From Brevundimonas sp. (GTDB lineage: Bacteria; Pseudomonadota; Alphaproteobacteria; Caulobacterales; Caulobacteraceae), in contig NZ_JABAZW010000159.1 in the NCBI RefSeq assembly GCF_018608325.1, forward strand, positions 7,729-66,798: 59,070 nt of DNA, read 5' to 3'. Within the stretch, counting starts at the first letter, position 1. Each line of letters starts with the position of its first letter. The translations under genes and the position numbers were made by a program. The notes beneath the pieces are model-generated. The model was not told the DNA's origin, did no database searches, and was given only the letters and a program-made list of their open reading frames with translations. Below, piece by piece: positions 17,556-27,332 of this stretch.

Positions 17556-18584
17556 TCAGGCCTCCACGTAGACGTCAGTATAGAGCTCGGACGGATCCGG
17601 CTCCGGGCTTTCCTGCGCGAACTGCACAGACTCGGCGACAATCGCCTTGATCTCGTTGTCGATGACCTTCAGCTCTTCCTCGGTCGCCTTGGCTTCCGCG
17701 AGCAGCAGCTTGATGTGATCGATCGGGTCGCGGGTCTTCTTGACCTCGTCGACCTCTTCCTTGGTGCGATATTTCGCCGGGTCGGACATCGAGTGGCCGC
17801 GATAGCGATAGGTCTTCACTTCAAGGATGTAGGGACCGCCGCCTTCGCGGGCGCGCTTCACAGCACGGGCGGTGGCGTCACGCACGGCCAGAACATCCAT
17901 GCCGTCGACCTGCTCGCCCGGAATGCCGAAGCTGGCGCCGCGCATGTAGAGCTCAGTCGTCGAGGACGAGCGATCGATGCTCGTGCCCATGGCGTACTGG
18001 TTGTTCTCGATGATGTAGATGGCCGGCAGCTTCCACAGCTGCGCCATGTTGAAGCTCTCGTACACCTGGCCCTGGTTCGAAGCGCCGTCTCCGAAATAGA
18101 CGAAGGCGACCGAGTCATCGCCGCGGTACTTGCCAGCGAAGGCCAGCCCGGTGCCCAGTGCGACCTGCGCGCCGACGATGCCGTGACCGCCATAGAAGCC
18201 GGTCGGCACGTCGAACATGTGCATCGAGCCGCCCTTGCCCTTGGACGAGCCGCCGATGCGGCCGGTCAGCTCGGCCATGACTTCTTTCGGGTCCATGCCG
18301 GCAGCCAGCATGTGACCGTGGTCGCGGTAGCCCGTGATGATCTTGTCGTGGCCCTGTTTGACGCTCTCCTGAACGCCCACAGCGACCGCTTCCTGGCCGA
18401 TGTACAGGTGGCAGAAGCCACCGATCAGACCCATGCCGTACAGTTGGCCTGCACGTTCCTCGAAACGGCGGATCAGCACCATCTCGCGGTAGAAACGAAG
18501 GAGGTCTTCCTTCGACGCCGTCGGCGTATTTGGTATTTTGTCAGGCGCGTTGGTCTGAGCGTTCTTGGCAGGGGCTTTCGCCAT
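17556..18584 (-). CDS. pdhA: Pyruvate dehydrogenase E1 alpha
   Basis: The 342-residue subunit binds thiamine diphosphate with E1-beta and decarboxylates pyruvate. The thiamine motif is GDGASNQGQVYESFNMA followed by NNQYAMGTSIDR. The phosphorylation-loop-like segment YRYRGHSMSDPAKYR is present. The N terminus is a 25-residue Ala/Lys/Pro-rich extension before ASKEDLLRFYREMVLIRRFEE. It is the first gene of the operon; the 135-base gap upstream holds its promoter. Confidence 0.96.
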   Translation of the reverse strand: MAKAPAKNAQTNAPDKIPNTPTASKEDLLRFYREMVLIRRFEERAGQLYGMGLIGGFCHLYIGQEAVAVGVQESVKQGHDKIITGYRDHGHMLAAGMDPKEVMAELTGRIGGSSKGKGGSMHMFDVPTGFYGGHGIVGAQVALGTGLAFAGKYRGDDSVAFVYFGDGASNQGQVYESFNMAQLWKLPAIYIIENNQYAMGTSIDRSSSTTELYMRGASFGIPGEQVDGMDVLAVRDATARAVKRAREGGGPYILEVKTYRYRGHSMSDPAKYRTKEEVDEVKKTRDPIDHIKLLLAEAKATEEELKVIDNEIKAIVAESVQFAQESPEPDPSELYTDVYVEA

Positions 18585-18719
18585 CCGGCATCTCCCGGCT
18601 AGGCGCCAGTTGGCGACGCCTTACTTATCGTTACGGAAGGGGGCTTTAGCAGCCTTCCTTCCCGGAACGCAAAGGGGCGCCATGCCACCTGTAACAATAG
18701 TTCAAGTATTGACTGGCGG
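18585..18719. other. Intergenic region between ftsB and pdhA
   Basis: This 135-base stretch should hold the pdh operon promoter. It contains GGAAGG and CCTTCC half-sites (about 18636-18657) that could pair as a weak hairpin. I see no ORF, tRNA or recognisable operator. Confidence 0.4.
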
Positions 18720-19031
18720 TCAGCCTTGGACGGTTTGCGCGGGAACGCGGATCACATAGTCGCGCGGATCGGAAAAACCGATCACGGCGCGCGCGCGCTC
18801 TTCCAGAAGATCTTTTGAAAGACTGTCGGTACGCAGGTAGCGGACGCGCGTCTCAAGGTCGCGTCGCTGCTCCGTCAGATGTGCGAGCTGCTCAGCACGC
18901 TCGGTCAGCAGCGCATCCCGCGACGCGCCGCTCAACAGGCCGCGCTCCCCCGTGAGGGCCTGCACGCCAAGATACGCGAACAGCAGCAGCAGGACGATGG
19001 AGATACGGTACGGTTTCATCCGTTCAGGCAC
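18720..19031 (-). CDS. ftsB: FtsB/DivIC-family septum formation protein
   Basis: This is a small bitopic division protein that joins FtsL and FtsQ at the septum. With the chosen GTG start at 19031 it has 103 residues: a short cytoplasmic end (MPERMKPYR), one membrane segment (about 10-26, ISIVLLLLFAYLGVQAL), a coiled coil (about 40-72, with LTEQRRDLETRVRYLR) and a DPRDYVIRVP tail. GAAGGAG lies 8 bases before this GTG, which decides the start over GTG 19061 and ATG 19019. The neighbourhood, downstream of eno and upstream of pdhA, is the standard alphaproteobacterial position. Confidence 0.9.
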   Translation of the reverse strand: MPERMKPYRISIVLLLLFAYLGVQALTGERGLLSGASRDALLTERAEQLAHLTEQRRDLETRVRYLRTDSLSKDLLEERARAVIGFSDPRDYVIRVPAQTVQG

Positions 19032-19039
19032 AGCAGACG

Positions 19040-19046
19040 CTCCTTC
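19040..19046 (-). promoter_or_regulatory. Ribosome-binding site deciding the ftsB start
   Basis: GAAGGAG on the minus strand is followed 8 bases later by GTG (19031-19029). The spacing is ideal for that codon and too long for the ATG at 19019, and the site lies inside the longer reading from 19061. Confidence 0.6.
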
Positions 19047-19116
19047 TGAGCGCGAAAACACAGTTCACAGACTGTGGCTGACAATGCCTAACAAATTGTA
19101 GCTTGACGGTAAGAAG

Positions 19117-19146
19117 GTCGGTGGAGAACGCTGATTCTCCACCGAC
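19117..19146 (-). terminator. Intrinsic terminator-like hairpin after eno
   Basis: GTCGGTGGAGAA (19117-19128) and TTCTCCACCGAC (19135-19146) form a perfect 12-bp stem with a 6-base loop. On the minus strand the stem begins 11 bases beyond the eno stop and is followed by CTTCTT, a weak U-rich tail. It separates eno from ftsB. Confidence 0.7.
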
Positions 19147-19157
19147 AATTCAAAGAC

Positions 19158-20486
<1,329 letters not shown>

Positions 20487-20540
20487 CTACCCGCGAAAGG
20501 CCAATGGCTGCGCCCGCTCCCACCGGTAACAGGTTGCTAC

Positions 20541-21131
20541 CTAACCGCAGTTTTCGACCAACTGGATCGACGGATCGCCCGCGTGAACCCGCGAAACGAC
20601 GCCGTCCCTGCCCACCTCGTAGCGGATGCCGCGCGCCGCCGGATCGACCACATAGGCGGTCGAACGCCCCTTGGCCCAGGCAAACAGGTCCTCGGCAGGG
20701 GCCGGATCATATTTGGCGGGTTGCGCAAAGACGGCGCCGCCATAGGTCTGTTTGATCGCAATGCCGCTGTCGCCGACGCCAAAGCCGCGATCCGTCTTCA
20801 CAGACGATCCCTTGCCCAGGGTGATTCGCGTCAGGTGACCGTCCTGCAGCATCACGTCCACGCCCTCAGGCGCCTTGTCGGGATGATAGACTTGGCAGGA
20901 CATCGGATCGCTGACAGCGGCGTTTGCACCCCAGGCCGTCGCCACTTCCGCCGCCGTCATGCCGATTCGCACCACGCCCAGCCCGTCAGCAGTCAGGACG
21001 GTTTCAACCGCAGGCGCCGCTGCGGGCGGATTCGCGGCGCCGGACGAAACCGTCTCGGCAGGCTTTTCGCCACGATCACAGGCGGCAAGCGTGAGAAGCG
21101 CCAAAGCGCTGACGGCTGCGAAACGAATCAT
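20541..21131 (-). CDS. Lipoprotein of unknown function
   Basis: The 196-residue product has a clear lipoprotein signal peptide with lipobox LAAC (C18). A low-complexity Ala/Pro linker (about 28-42) follows. The globular part contains LGVVRIGMTAAEVATAWG, a pattern common in small periplasmic proteins of the SmpA/BamE-like type (a short strand, then a glycine and MTxxEV helix), then CQVYHPD and a C-terminal VENCG. The family assignment is only by this resemblance. It lies between rpmF and eno on the same strand but behind a terminator. Confidence 0.75.
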   Translation of the reverse strand: MIRFAAVSALALLTLAACDRGEKPAETVSSGAANPPAAAPAVETVLTADGLGVVRIGMTAAEVATAWGANAAVSDPMSCQVYHPDKAPEGVDVMLQDGHLTRITLGKGSSVKTDRGFGVGDSGIAIKQTYGGAVFAQPAKYDPAPAEDLFAWAKGRSTAYVVDPAARGIRYEVGRDGVVSRVHAGDPSIQLVENCG

Positions 21132-21177
21132 AAGGCGAAATCTCCCGGGAAAGCTTCACCGGGCAGAACGCACGAAA

Positions 21178-21204
21178 ACGGCGCGCGGGACCACCGCGCG
21201 CCGT
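21178..21204 (-). terminator. Intrinsic terminator after rpmF
   Basis: ACGGCGCGCG (21178-21187) and CGCGCGCCGT (21195-21204) form a perfect 10-bp GC-rich stem with a 7-base loop. On the minus strand the stem is followed by TTTCG, as expected for an rpmF terminator. Confidence 0.7.
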
Positions 21205-21245
21205 AAAAATTATCGTCCGACTAAAGTCGGGAAGCCTGAAAGACC

Positions 21246-21428
21246 TTAGTCTTCCTTCGGCGTCAGAACCTGACGACCGCGGTACGTGCCGCTCTTCAGG
21301 TCGATGTGGTGCGGGCGCTTCAGCTCGCCGGTGTCCTTGTCCTCAACGTACACGTTGGAGATCAGGGCATCGTGGGCGCGGCGCATGTTGCGACGCGAGG
21401 GAGATACTTTGCGCTTCGGAACGGCCAT
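21246..21428 (-). CDS. rpmF: Large ribosomal subunit protein bL32
   Basis: The 60-residue protein begins [22 protein letters not shown], diagnostic of bL32. The zinc-binding cysteines found in some bL32 proteins are absent, so this is the cysteine-free form. It has its own terminator and appears monocistronic. Confidence 0.97.
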   Translation of the reverse strand: MAVPKRKVSPSRRNMRRAHDALISNVYVEDKDTGELKRPHHIDLKSGTYRGRQVLTPKED

Positions 21429-21679
21429 GTCCGTCTCAATCTTCTAAGTCGGGCGCCGCCCAGAGCCGAAGCCTGTCTAGCGCGAAAACAATAGCGGCGG
21501 CTCCAACCCTTCGAAGTGAAGAACGGGGGACCGCCACGCGAGGCGCGGCTTATGCATGAAGTGACGGGCGATTTCAAGGCGTATAAGCAGCTCCCGAGCA
21601 GGGAAGCGTAAGTGTGCGATCACCAGCACCTTCAACCCGCCAAATCCCAGCCGATACAGATCCGTAGCAGGCCCCGTTT
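21429..21679. other. Longest gene-free stretch of the window (251 bases)
   Basis: This gap lies between rpmF and the FAD oxidoreductase stop. It should hold the rpmF promoter close to 21430-21500. I found no convincing ORF, tRNA or repeat in it. Short out-of-frame readings that enter it are shadows of rpmF. Confidence 0.4.
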
Positions 21680-22798
21680 TTATCCGTCGTCTGACGTCAG
21701 ACGTGCGGCCACAGCCTCCCCGATTGCCAGTGAACTGGTCAGGCCGGGGCTTTCGATGCCGAACAGGGCCATCAGGCCGTCGATGCCGTGATGCTCGCGC
21801 CCGTGAAGCTGGAAATCCGGCTGGGGCTCGCCTGCCCCATGCAGCTTGGGACGAATGCCTGCATAGTCTGGCGTCAGGGCGCCGTCGGGCAGTCCGGGCC
21901 AGAACCGGCGGATATAGGCTGCGAACCCGTCCGCCTTGGTAGGATCGACTGAATAGTCTTCGGTCTCGACATAGACGAGGTCCGGCCCGAACACCGCCTG
22001 CCCGCCCAGATCCTTGCGATAGTGGGTGCCCAGCGCGCCGGGGATCGGCGGCGGATAGATCAGGCGATTAAACGGCGCCTTGCCGACCAGTCGGAAATAG
22101 ACGCCCTTGCCCAGATGACGCGCGGGAATGTCAACGGCGGGATAACCGGCGATACTTGCGGCGACCGCCTGGGACGATAGACCCGGCGCGGTAACCAGAA
22201 GACGGCTGGTGACCGTCATCGCCCCCTCCCCGCCCACACGCACGTTGAAACCGCCGCCCGTCAGAGGATCAGCCCCTTCAAACGGCGCGGACACGACGAC
22301 GGAACCGCCTGCATCCTCAATCTCACCCTGCAGAGCCAGCATATAGCCGTGACTGTCGAACAGGCCGCTCTCCGGCGACAGGATAGCGGCGTGGGCATTC
22401 AATTCAGGCTCAAGCGCCCGCGCCTGAGCGCCCGTCAGATGCTCCAACCCCTCGACACCATTGGCCGTCGCCTGTTCGAAGATGGCTTCGATCCGATCGA
22501 CTTCTGATTCCTGCGTCGCCACGACCAGCTTCCCACACTTCCAGTGGTCGACCTTGTGGCTGGTCAGGAAATCATAAAGCGCGCGACGCCCCGCGACGCA
22601 GAACTGCGCCTTCAGCGAGCCCGTCGGATAATAGAGGCCGCCGTGAATGACCTCGGAGTTTCGTGAGGAGACGCCCTGGCCGATATGGCCTTCCTTCTCC
22701 AGCACCAGAACCGTCAGGCCCCGTTTCGACAACGCTCGCCCGCAGGCCAGGCCCACAGCGCCCGCGCCCACAACGACCGCATCGAAATCAAAGCTCAT
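21680..22798 (-). CDS. FAD-dependent oxidoreductase, L-2-hydroxyglutarate oxidase-like
   Basis: The 372-residue protein is a DAO-superfamily flavoenzyme. The FAD motif is VVVGAGAVGLACGRALSKRG (9-28), followed by VLEKEGHIGQGVSSRNSEVIHGGLYYPTG, which is characteristic of the LhgO/L2HGDH branch that oxidises L-2-hydroxyglutarate. The C terminus has PDYAGIRPKLHG and GLMALFGIESPGLTSSLAIGEAVA. No membrane segment is seen. Its start overlaps the stop of the RatA/Coq10-like gene by 4 bases (ATGA), so the two are probably translated together. Substrate is inferred from family resemblance only. Confidence 0.85.
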   Translation of the reverse strand: MSFDFDAVVVGAGAVGLACGRALSKRGLTVLVLEKEGHIGQGVSSRNSEVIHGGLYYPTGSLKAQFCVAGRRALYDFLTSHKVDHWKCGKLVVATQESEVDRIEAIFEQATANGVEGLEHLTGAQARALEPELNAHAAILSPESGLFDSHGYMLALQGEIEDAGGSVVVSAPFEGADPLTGGGFNVRVGGEGAMTVTSRLLVTAPGLSSQAVAASIAGYPAVDIPARHLGKGVYFRLVGKAPFNRLIYPPPIPGALGTHYRKDLGGQAVFGPDLVYVETEDYSVDPTKADGFAAYIRRFWPGLPDGALTPDYAGIRPKLHGAGEPQPDFQLHGREHHGIDGLMALFGIESPGLTSSLAIGEAVAARLTSDDG

Positions 22799-23247
22799 TT
22801 CGGTCCGTACCTCCGCTTCGCCTCAGCTTCGAAACAACTGATCAGCTTGCCGACCGCCAGATCGAAGTTCGCCTGAAGCATGACATCCAGCATCTTCGAT
22901 TTGAAGGCGAAGTCGATCATGAACTCCAGCCGCGTCCCGTCTGGATGCGGGAAGAACTCCCAGCGGTTCTTCAGGTGCCTGAACGGCCCGCGCAGCAGAC
23001 CGACCTCGACCTTGGGCGCATTACGATCATGCCGGACCCAGGTGGAGAACCGTTCCTTCAGGAAGGCGAAGCCGACGCCCGCCTCTGCGTCGATCACCGT
23101 AACGCCCTCACCCTCGCCCCGGTCGTTCCAGACACGCATGGACGTCACCCACGGCACAAAGTCCGGATAGGCGCGGATGTCAGCCACCAGATCGGCAAGC
23201 TGGTCTGGCGCATACGGAAGGATGCGCGTGACGCGATGGACAGCCAT
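22795..23247 (-). CDS. RatA / Coq10-like START-domain protein
   Basis: The 150-residue protein has the SRPBCC fold pattern of ubiquinone-binding Coq10 and bacterial RatA: HRVTRILPYAPDQLADLVADIRAYPDFVPWV at the N terminus, then strand pairs, and a long C-terminal helix (MLDVMLQANFDLAVGKLISCFEAEAKRRYG). In alphaproteobacteria this gene commonly follows lipA, as here with a 7-base gap. A role in quinone handling is more likely than toxin activity; the toxin name comes from the E. coli member. Confidence 0.88.
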   Translation of the reverse strand: MAVHRVTRILPYAPDQLADLVADIRAYPDFVPWVTSMRVWNDRGEGEGVTVIDAEAGVGFAFLKERFSTWVRHDRNAPKVEVGLLRGPFRHLKNRWEFFPHPDGTRLEFMIDFAFKSKMLDVMLQANFDLAVGKLISCFEAEAKRRYGPK

Positions 23248-23254
23248 TCCGGGC

Positions 23255-24217
23255 TTAACGCTTCAGTTGCGCCTCGCGCGCGGCCTTCAGCCGGGCGAAG
23301 TCGTCGCCAGCGTGGTGCGACGAACGCGTCAACGGGCTGGACGACACCATCAAGAAGCCCTTGGCGCGTGCGATCGCCTCATAGGCCTTGAACTCTTCGG
23401 GCGTGACGAAGCGGTCGATGGCGGCGTGCTTGCGGGTCGGCTGCAGATATTGGCCGATGGTGATGAAGTCGACGCCGGCGGAACGCATATCGTCCATCAC
23501 CTGCATGACCTCTTCCTTGGTCTCGCCCAGGCCGACCATGATGCCGGACTTGGTGAACTGGTTGGGGTCGCGCTCCTTGACCATCTGCAGCAGACGCAGG
23601 GAGTGGAAGTAGCGGGCGCCGGGCCTGATCTTCAGATACAGGCGCGGAACAGTTTCAAGGTTGTGGTTGAAGACGTCCGGCTTGGCGTCGATCATCACTT
23701 CGGCCGCGCCATCCTTGCGCAGGAAGTCCGGCGTCAGAATTTCGATGGTGGTGCCCGGCGCCTGGATGCGGATCTGGCGCACGACCTCGGCGAAGTGGGC
23801 GGCGCCGCCATCAGCGACATCATCACGGTCCACCGAAGTGATCACGACGTGGTTCAGACCCATCTGCTGCACAGCCAGACCGACCTTGCCGGCTTCTTCC
23901 GGGTCCAGCGGCTGGGGCAGGCCCGTCTTGACGTTGCAGAAGGCGCAGGCCCGCGTGCAGGTGTCGCCCATGATCATCAGCGTGGCGTGCTTCTGGCTCC
24001 AGCACTCGCCGATGTTCGGGCAGGCCGCTTCCTCGCACACCGTCACCAGCCCCTTGGAGCGGACGATGTCCTTGGTGGCGTTGTACTGGCCCGAGCCGGG
24101 CGCCTTGACGCGCAGCCAGTCAGGTTTCTTCAGAACCACCGTCTCCGGACGATTCTGCTTCTCCGGGTGACGGAGCTCGGAGGGCTTGCGCTGCAAGGTG
24201 TCGATCAGGGTGACCAT
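23255..24217 (-). CDS. lipA: Lipoyl synthase
   Basis: This radical-SAM enzyme inserts two sulfurs into octanoyl-protein to make lipoyl groups, needed by the lipoyl domains of pdhB and pdhC in this window. From ATG 24217 it has 320 residues. The auxiliary cluster cysteines are C61, C66 and C72 in [13 protein letters not shown]; the radical-SAM cysteines are C87, C91 and C94 in CTRACAFC; the C-terminal serine ligand is in the [10 protein letters not shown] segment. An in-frame TTG at 24238 would add seven residues; I prefer the ATG. Confidence 0.95.
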   Translation of the reverse strand: MVTLIDTLQRKPSELRHPEKQNRPETVVLKKPDWLRVKAPGSGQYNATKDIVRSKGLVTVCEEAACPNIGECWSQKHATLMIMGDTCTRACAFCNVKTGLPQPLDPEEAGKVGLAVQQMGLNHVVITSVDRDDVADGGAAHFAEVVRQIRIQAPGTTIEILTPDFLRKDGAAEVMIDAKPDVFNHNLETVPRLYLKIRPGARYFHSLRLLQMVKERDPNQFTKSGIMVGLGETKEEVMQVMDDMRSAGVDFITIGQYLQPTRKHAAIDRFVTPEEFKAYEAIARAKGFLMVSSSPLTRSSHHAGDDFARLKAAREAQLKR

Positions 24218-24327
24218 GACCGGTATTTCGGACTTCAAAGCCGTTTAGGCAAGCCAAACCCGGTTACAGATATGCCGCAGGCGTGATCTGGCCTTGGAAC
24301 TCACGGCGCGTAACATATCTTTTCAAG

Positions 24328-24342
24328 ATGACGCGGCGTCAT
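24328..24342. promoter_or_regulatory. 15-base palindrome between divergent lipA and acyl ligase genes
   Basis: ATGACGC (24328-24334), G, GCGTCAT (24336-24342) is a perfect 7-bp inverted repeat in the middle of the divergent promoter region. It is a candidate operator. A second short hairpin, GAGGGC (24368-24373) with GCCCTC (24381-24386), lies just before the ligase ribosome-binding site. Confidence 0.4.
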
Positions 24343-24389
24343 TAATGACAGATGCCCGAACAACAGAGAGGGCCGGTGGCGCCCTCCGT

Positions 24390-24395
24390 AGGAGA
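24390..24395 (+). promoter_or_regulatory. Ribosome-binding site supporting a TTG start
   Basis: AGGAGA is followed 5 bases later by TTG at 24401, the first codon of the acyl ligase. No other suitable start codon lies near this site. Confidence 0.65.
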
Positions 24396-24400
24396 CGCGT

Positions 24401-25954
24401 TTGCGCCAGGCTCTGGATCCCTCGCTGTACGATGCCTCTTTGATCGACGCCCTGGTCGAGGCCCGCTCAAGGTTCGGCGACAAGGAAATCCTTGAAGATC
24501 AGGACAGGCACCCCCTCACCTACACCGGCCTGATCCGCGCCGCCTTCGTGCTGGGGCGCAAGATCGCCAACATGACGCAAAAGGGGGATCGGGTTGCGAT
24601 CCTGCTGCCGTCGTCGATGGGCGTGGTCGTCACCTTCTTTGGCCTGCATGCCCACGGGCGGGTGCCGGTGATGCTGAACTTCACCGCGGGCGAGGCCAAT
24701 CTGAAGGCGGCCATCAAGGCGTCAGGCGTCAATAAGGTGCTGACCGCCAAACGCTTCATTGAACAGGCCAAGCTGGACGACCTGATCGCCGAACTGACGA
24801 CCGTGGCCGAGGTCGTCTGGCTGGATGACGTGCGCAAGACCATTGGTCTGGCCGACAAACTGTATGGTCTGGCCGCAGGCGCCGCGCCCAAGCGTTTCCG
24901 CGTAAAGACCGATCCTGATGCGCCGGGTGTGGTCCTGTTCACCTCCGGCAGTTTCGGCACGCCCAAGGGTGTTGTGCTGAGCCAGAGGAATCTGGTCGCC
25001 AACGCCCGTCAGGTCGCCGCCCACATCGACCTGAAGCCCGACTGGGTAATGTTCAACCCGCTGCCGACCTTCCACTGTTTCGGCCTGACCGGCGGGGTGA
25101 TCCTGCCGCTGCTGCAGGGACTGAAGGCCTTCCAGTACCCATCACCGCTGCACGCCAAACAAATCACCGACCTGCTGCCCAAGGTGAAGGCGTCGATCCT
25201 GTTCGCGACGGACACCTTCCTGAGCCAGTACGCCCGCGTCGCAGAGCCGGACGATTTCGCCACCCTGAAGTTCGCCGTCGCTGGCGCCGAGAAGGTGCGC
25301 GAGGAAACGCGGGCCCTGTTCAACACCAAGTTCGGCGGCGTCGAACTTCTGGAAGGCTATGGCGCGACCGAGGCCTCCCCCGTCATCGCCGTGAACCATC
25401 CCGACTATAACGCGCCCGGCACCGTGGGTCAGATCCTTCCCGGCATCGACTGGAAACTGGAGCCGGTCGAGGGCATCGACGGCGGCGGCCGTCTGTTCCT
25501 CAAAGGCCCGAACGTCATGAGCGGCTATGTCACCCAGGCGGAACCCCTGGCCTGGGATCCGGTCGGCGAAGACTGGCTGGACACCGGCGACATCGTCGAT
25601 GTCGATGCCGAGGGCTACATCACCATCAAGGGCCGCGCCAAACGCTTCGCCAAGATCGGCGGCGAGATGGTGTCCCTGACCGCCGTCGAAGGGATCGCGG
25701 GCGCGGTCTGGCCCGAACAGCGCCATGCGGTCATCTCCATCCCCGACAGCCGCAAGGGCGAGAAGCTGGTGCTGGTCACCGATCACGCCGACGCCGAGGT
25801 CGCCCCCCTGGCCGAATGGGCGCGCAACAATGGCGCGCCCGAGTTGATCGTGCCCAAGAAGATCGTCAAGGTCGCAGAAGTGCCCGTCCTGGGCACTGGC
25901 AAGACAGACTATGTCGCCATCCAGAAGATGGTGGAAACCGACAAGGCGGCCTGA
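24401..25954 (+). CDS. AMP-forming acyl ligase resembling the acyl-ACP synthetase half of Aas
   Basis: The 517-residue enzyme belongs to the acyl-adenylate superfamily. The P-loop-like motif is VVLFTSGSFGTPKGVVLSQ (about residues 178-196), later motifs are LEGYGATEASPVIAVN, WLDTGDIVDVDAEGYITIKGR and the C-terminal lysine segment VPVLGTGKTDY. The N-terminal region (YDASLIDALVEARSRFG, RVAILLPSSMGVVVTFFGLHAHGRVPVMLNFTAG) is closest to the ligase half of Aas, the 2-acyl-glycerophosphoethanolamine acyltransferase/acyl-ACP synthetase, but the acyltransferase half is absent. It may recycle fatty acids for lipids. The start is TTG. The 3' end overlaps the convergent dioxygenase gene by 89 bases. Confidence 0.85.
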   Translation: MRQALDPSLYDASLIDALVEARSRFGDKEILEDQDRHPLTYTGLIRAAFVLGRKIANMTQKGDRVAILLPSSMGVVVTFFGLHAHGRVPVMLNFTAGEANLKAAIKASGVNKVLTAKRFIEQAKLDDLIAELTTVAEVVWLDDVRKTIGLADKLYGLAAGAAPKRFRVKTDPDAPGVVLFTSGSFGTPKGVVLSQRNLVANARQVAAHIDLKPDWVMFNPLPTFHCFGLTGGVILPLLQGLKAFQYPSPLHAKQITDLLPKVKASILFATDTFLSQYARVAEPDDFATLKFAVAGAEKVREETRALFNTKFGGVELLEGYGATEASPVIAVNHPDYNAPGTVGQILPGIDWKLEPVEGIDGGGRLFLKGPNVMSGYVTQAEPLAWDPVGEDWLDTGDIVDVDAEGYITIKGRAKRFAKIGGEMVSLTAVEGIAGAVWPEQRHAVISIPDSRKGEKLVLVTDHADAEVAPLAEWARNNGAPELIVPKKIVKVAEVPVLGTGKTDYVAIQKMVETDKAA

Positions 25955-26771
25955 GCCGTCCCCGCGTGCGGATCAGCCGCACGCCCGTCATAGAAATCGA
26001 TCCGCCGTCGATGCTGTCGTTGAAAAACGCGACCGGCTCTCCCGGCTCCTGTTGCGCGGCGACATAAAGAACCGGCAGATAGTGCTCGTCCGTCGGCACG
26101 CTCAGTTGCGCGTCTTCCGCCAGTCCGACCCAGTTGATCAGGGCCTCGTGATCGCCGCGTTCGAAGGCGTGTTTCACCGCCTCGTTGAAGCTGGTCGCCC
26201 AGGCATAGGGTTCGGCGCCCGCCTCCCGCTTCCAGGTCCGCAGATTGTGGACGAAATCGCCTGACCCCGCGATGATCACCCCTTCATCACGAAGAGGCCG
26301 CAGCGCCTTGGCCAGTTCATAATGCTGGCGCGCCGTCAGGCCCCGATTGAGCGATAACTGCACAACGGGAACATCAGCCTCCGGCCAGACGTGGACCAGG
26401 ACGGACCATGTCCCATGGTCCAGTCCCCATTGCTGGGTCTGGACGGCGCCCGTCAGTTGCGCCACCCGCGCCGCCAATTCTGGTGAACCGGGCGATGGAT
26501 ACTGAACATCATGAAGCGCCTGCGGAAAGCCGCCGAAATCATGGATGGTTTCGGGTCGCTCCTGTGCTGTCACGCCCAGGCCGCGCGTCTCCCAGTGGGC
26601 GGAGACCATGACGACGCCCTTTGGCTTTCCGACAGACAAACCCAGATCGCGCCATGCCTGGGCGAAGGGTCCGCCCAACGCATTCATCGGCGAGCCATGC
26701 CCGAAGAAGAGCGCTGGCTGGCGGCCCGCCACGCCAAACGGCGCACCATTGCGATCTTGATCGGCAGTCAT
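25866..26771 (-). CDS. Class III extradiol ring-cleavage dioxygenase (DODA/YgiD type)
   Basis: The 301-residue protein has the LigB-like fold of 4,5-DOPA dioxygenase. Likely metal histidines are in FFGHGSPMNA, VSAHWETRG and LDHGTWSVL, with another conserved His in AGSGDFVHNLRTWK. The normal family end is near SMTGVRLI; here the frame continues for about 30 more residues of low-complexity Arg/Pro/Cys sequence that is antisense to the end of the acyl ligase gene. The extension is probably a readthrough after loss of the original stop codon. Substrate unknown. Confidence 0.88.
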   Translation of the reverse strand: MTADQDRNGAPFGVAGRQPALFFGHGSPMNALGGPFAQAWRDLGLSVGKPKGVVMVSAHWETRGLGVTAQERPETIHDFGGFPQALHDVQYPSPGSPELAARVAQLTGAVQTQQWGLDHGTWSVLVHVWPEADVPVVQLSLNRGLTARQHYELAKALRPLRDEGVIIAGSGDFVHNLRTWKREAGAEPYAWATSFNEAVKHAFERGDHEALINWVGLAEDAQLSVPTDEHYLPVLYVAAQQEPGEPVAFFNDSIDGGSISMTGVRLIRTRGRLRPPCRFPPSSGWRHSLSCQCPGRALLRP

Positions 26772-26822
26772 GGTCTGAAAACTCCATCTTCGACGCAGCA
26801 GCTATTCGCCACCAATACAGTT

Positions 26823-27332
26823 TCAGATTTGGGGCGTTGCGGTGGTTCGGTCAAGAGCCGCCAGAATTGGACTGGCATCGCTGAATGGACAGACGGCGTC
26901 ATAAAAGGCCGTGGCGGCGGGCGTCTTCACTCCACGCCGGGCATGAAACCGATGCTCCATGACCATCGCCTGCTGCTCGATGTTCAACGCATCCCAGTGA
27001 CAGGTCGCATCCGCCACATAGGAATAGCTGGCGACGCTGTCCCCGGCCTTCAGCTTGGCGAACAACAGGTTCACGCCCTGCTGCGCCTGCCAGACGTGGG
27101 TCAGTTCGTGGACCAGAACCCCTTGCACACCCAGACCCGCCGACGCGAAATCCTGAGCCAGTGCCCGCGCGGGCCAGACGATCCAGTCCCGTCCGAACCA
27201 GCGCCCAGCGACAAAGGCCCGCGCGAACGGCCAGCCGATCAGCCGCACCTTATCCAGACGAATGGCCTCTCCGAACGCCTCACGCGCCAGCGCGGCCTCG
27301 CCATCCGTCAGGGCGCGAATGAGTCGTTCCAC
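26823..27332 (-). CDS. Putative zinc-binding HExxH protein (vgr-related type)
   Basis: The 169-residue protein carries HELTHVWQAQQG (H75, E76, H79), the HExxH zinc-hydrolase motif, preceded by a helix-rich N terminus and a WFGRDWIVWPARAL segment. No signal peptide is seen. Proteins of this kind are labelled vgr-related in some genomes, but nothing else of a type VI secretion system is near. It overlaps the 3' end of the upstream peptidase gene by 25 bases, so the two are likely expressed together. Function not known. Confidence 0.75.
   Translation of the reverse strand: MERLIRALTDGEAALAREAFGEAIRLDKVRLIGWPFARAFVAGRWFGRDWIVWPARALAQDFASAGLGVQGVLVHELTHVWQAQQGVNLLFAKLKAGDSVASYSYVADATCHWDALNIEQQAMVMEHRFHARRGVKTPAATAFYDAVCPFSDASPILAALDRTTATPQI

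Noticed and set aside
21688-21703. 16-base palindrome CGTCTGACGTCAGACG
   Set aside because: It lies inside the last codons of the FAD oxidoreductase gene, has no loop suited to a terminator and no U-tract, so I did not list it as a site.
22795-23247. Toxin-antitoxin system suggested by the RatA family name
   Set aside because: There is no antitoxin partner of the RatB type next to it; the neighbour is lipA, as is usual for the Coq10-like housekeeping role.
26823-27332. Type VI secretion link for the vgr-related protein
   Set aside because: The name is a label only; no VgrG-like repeats, Hcp, or other T6SS genes occur in the window.
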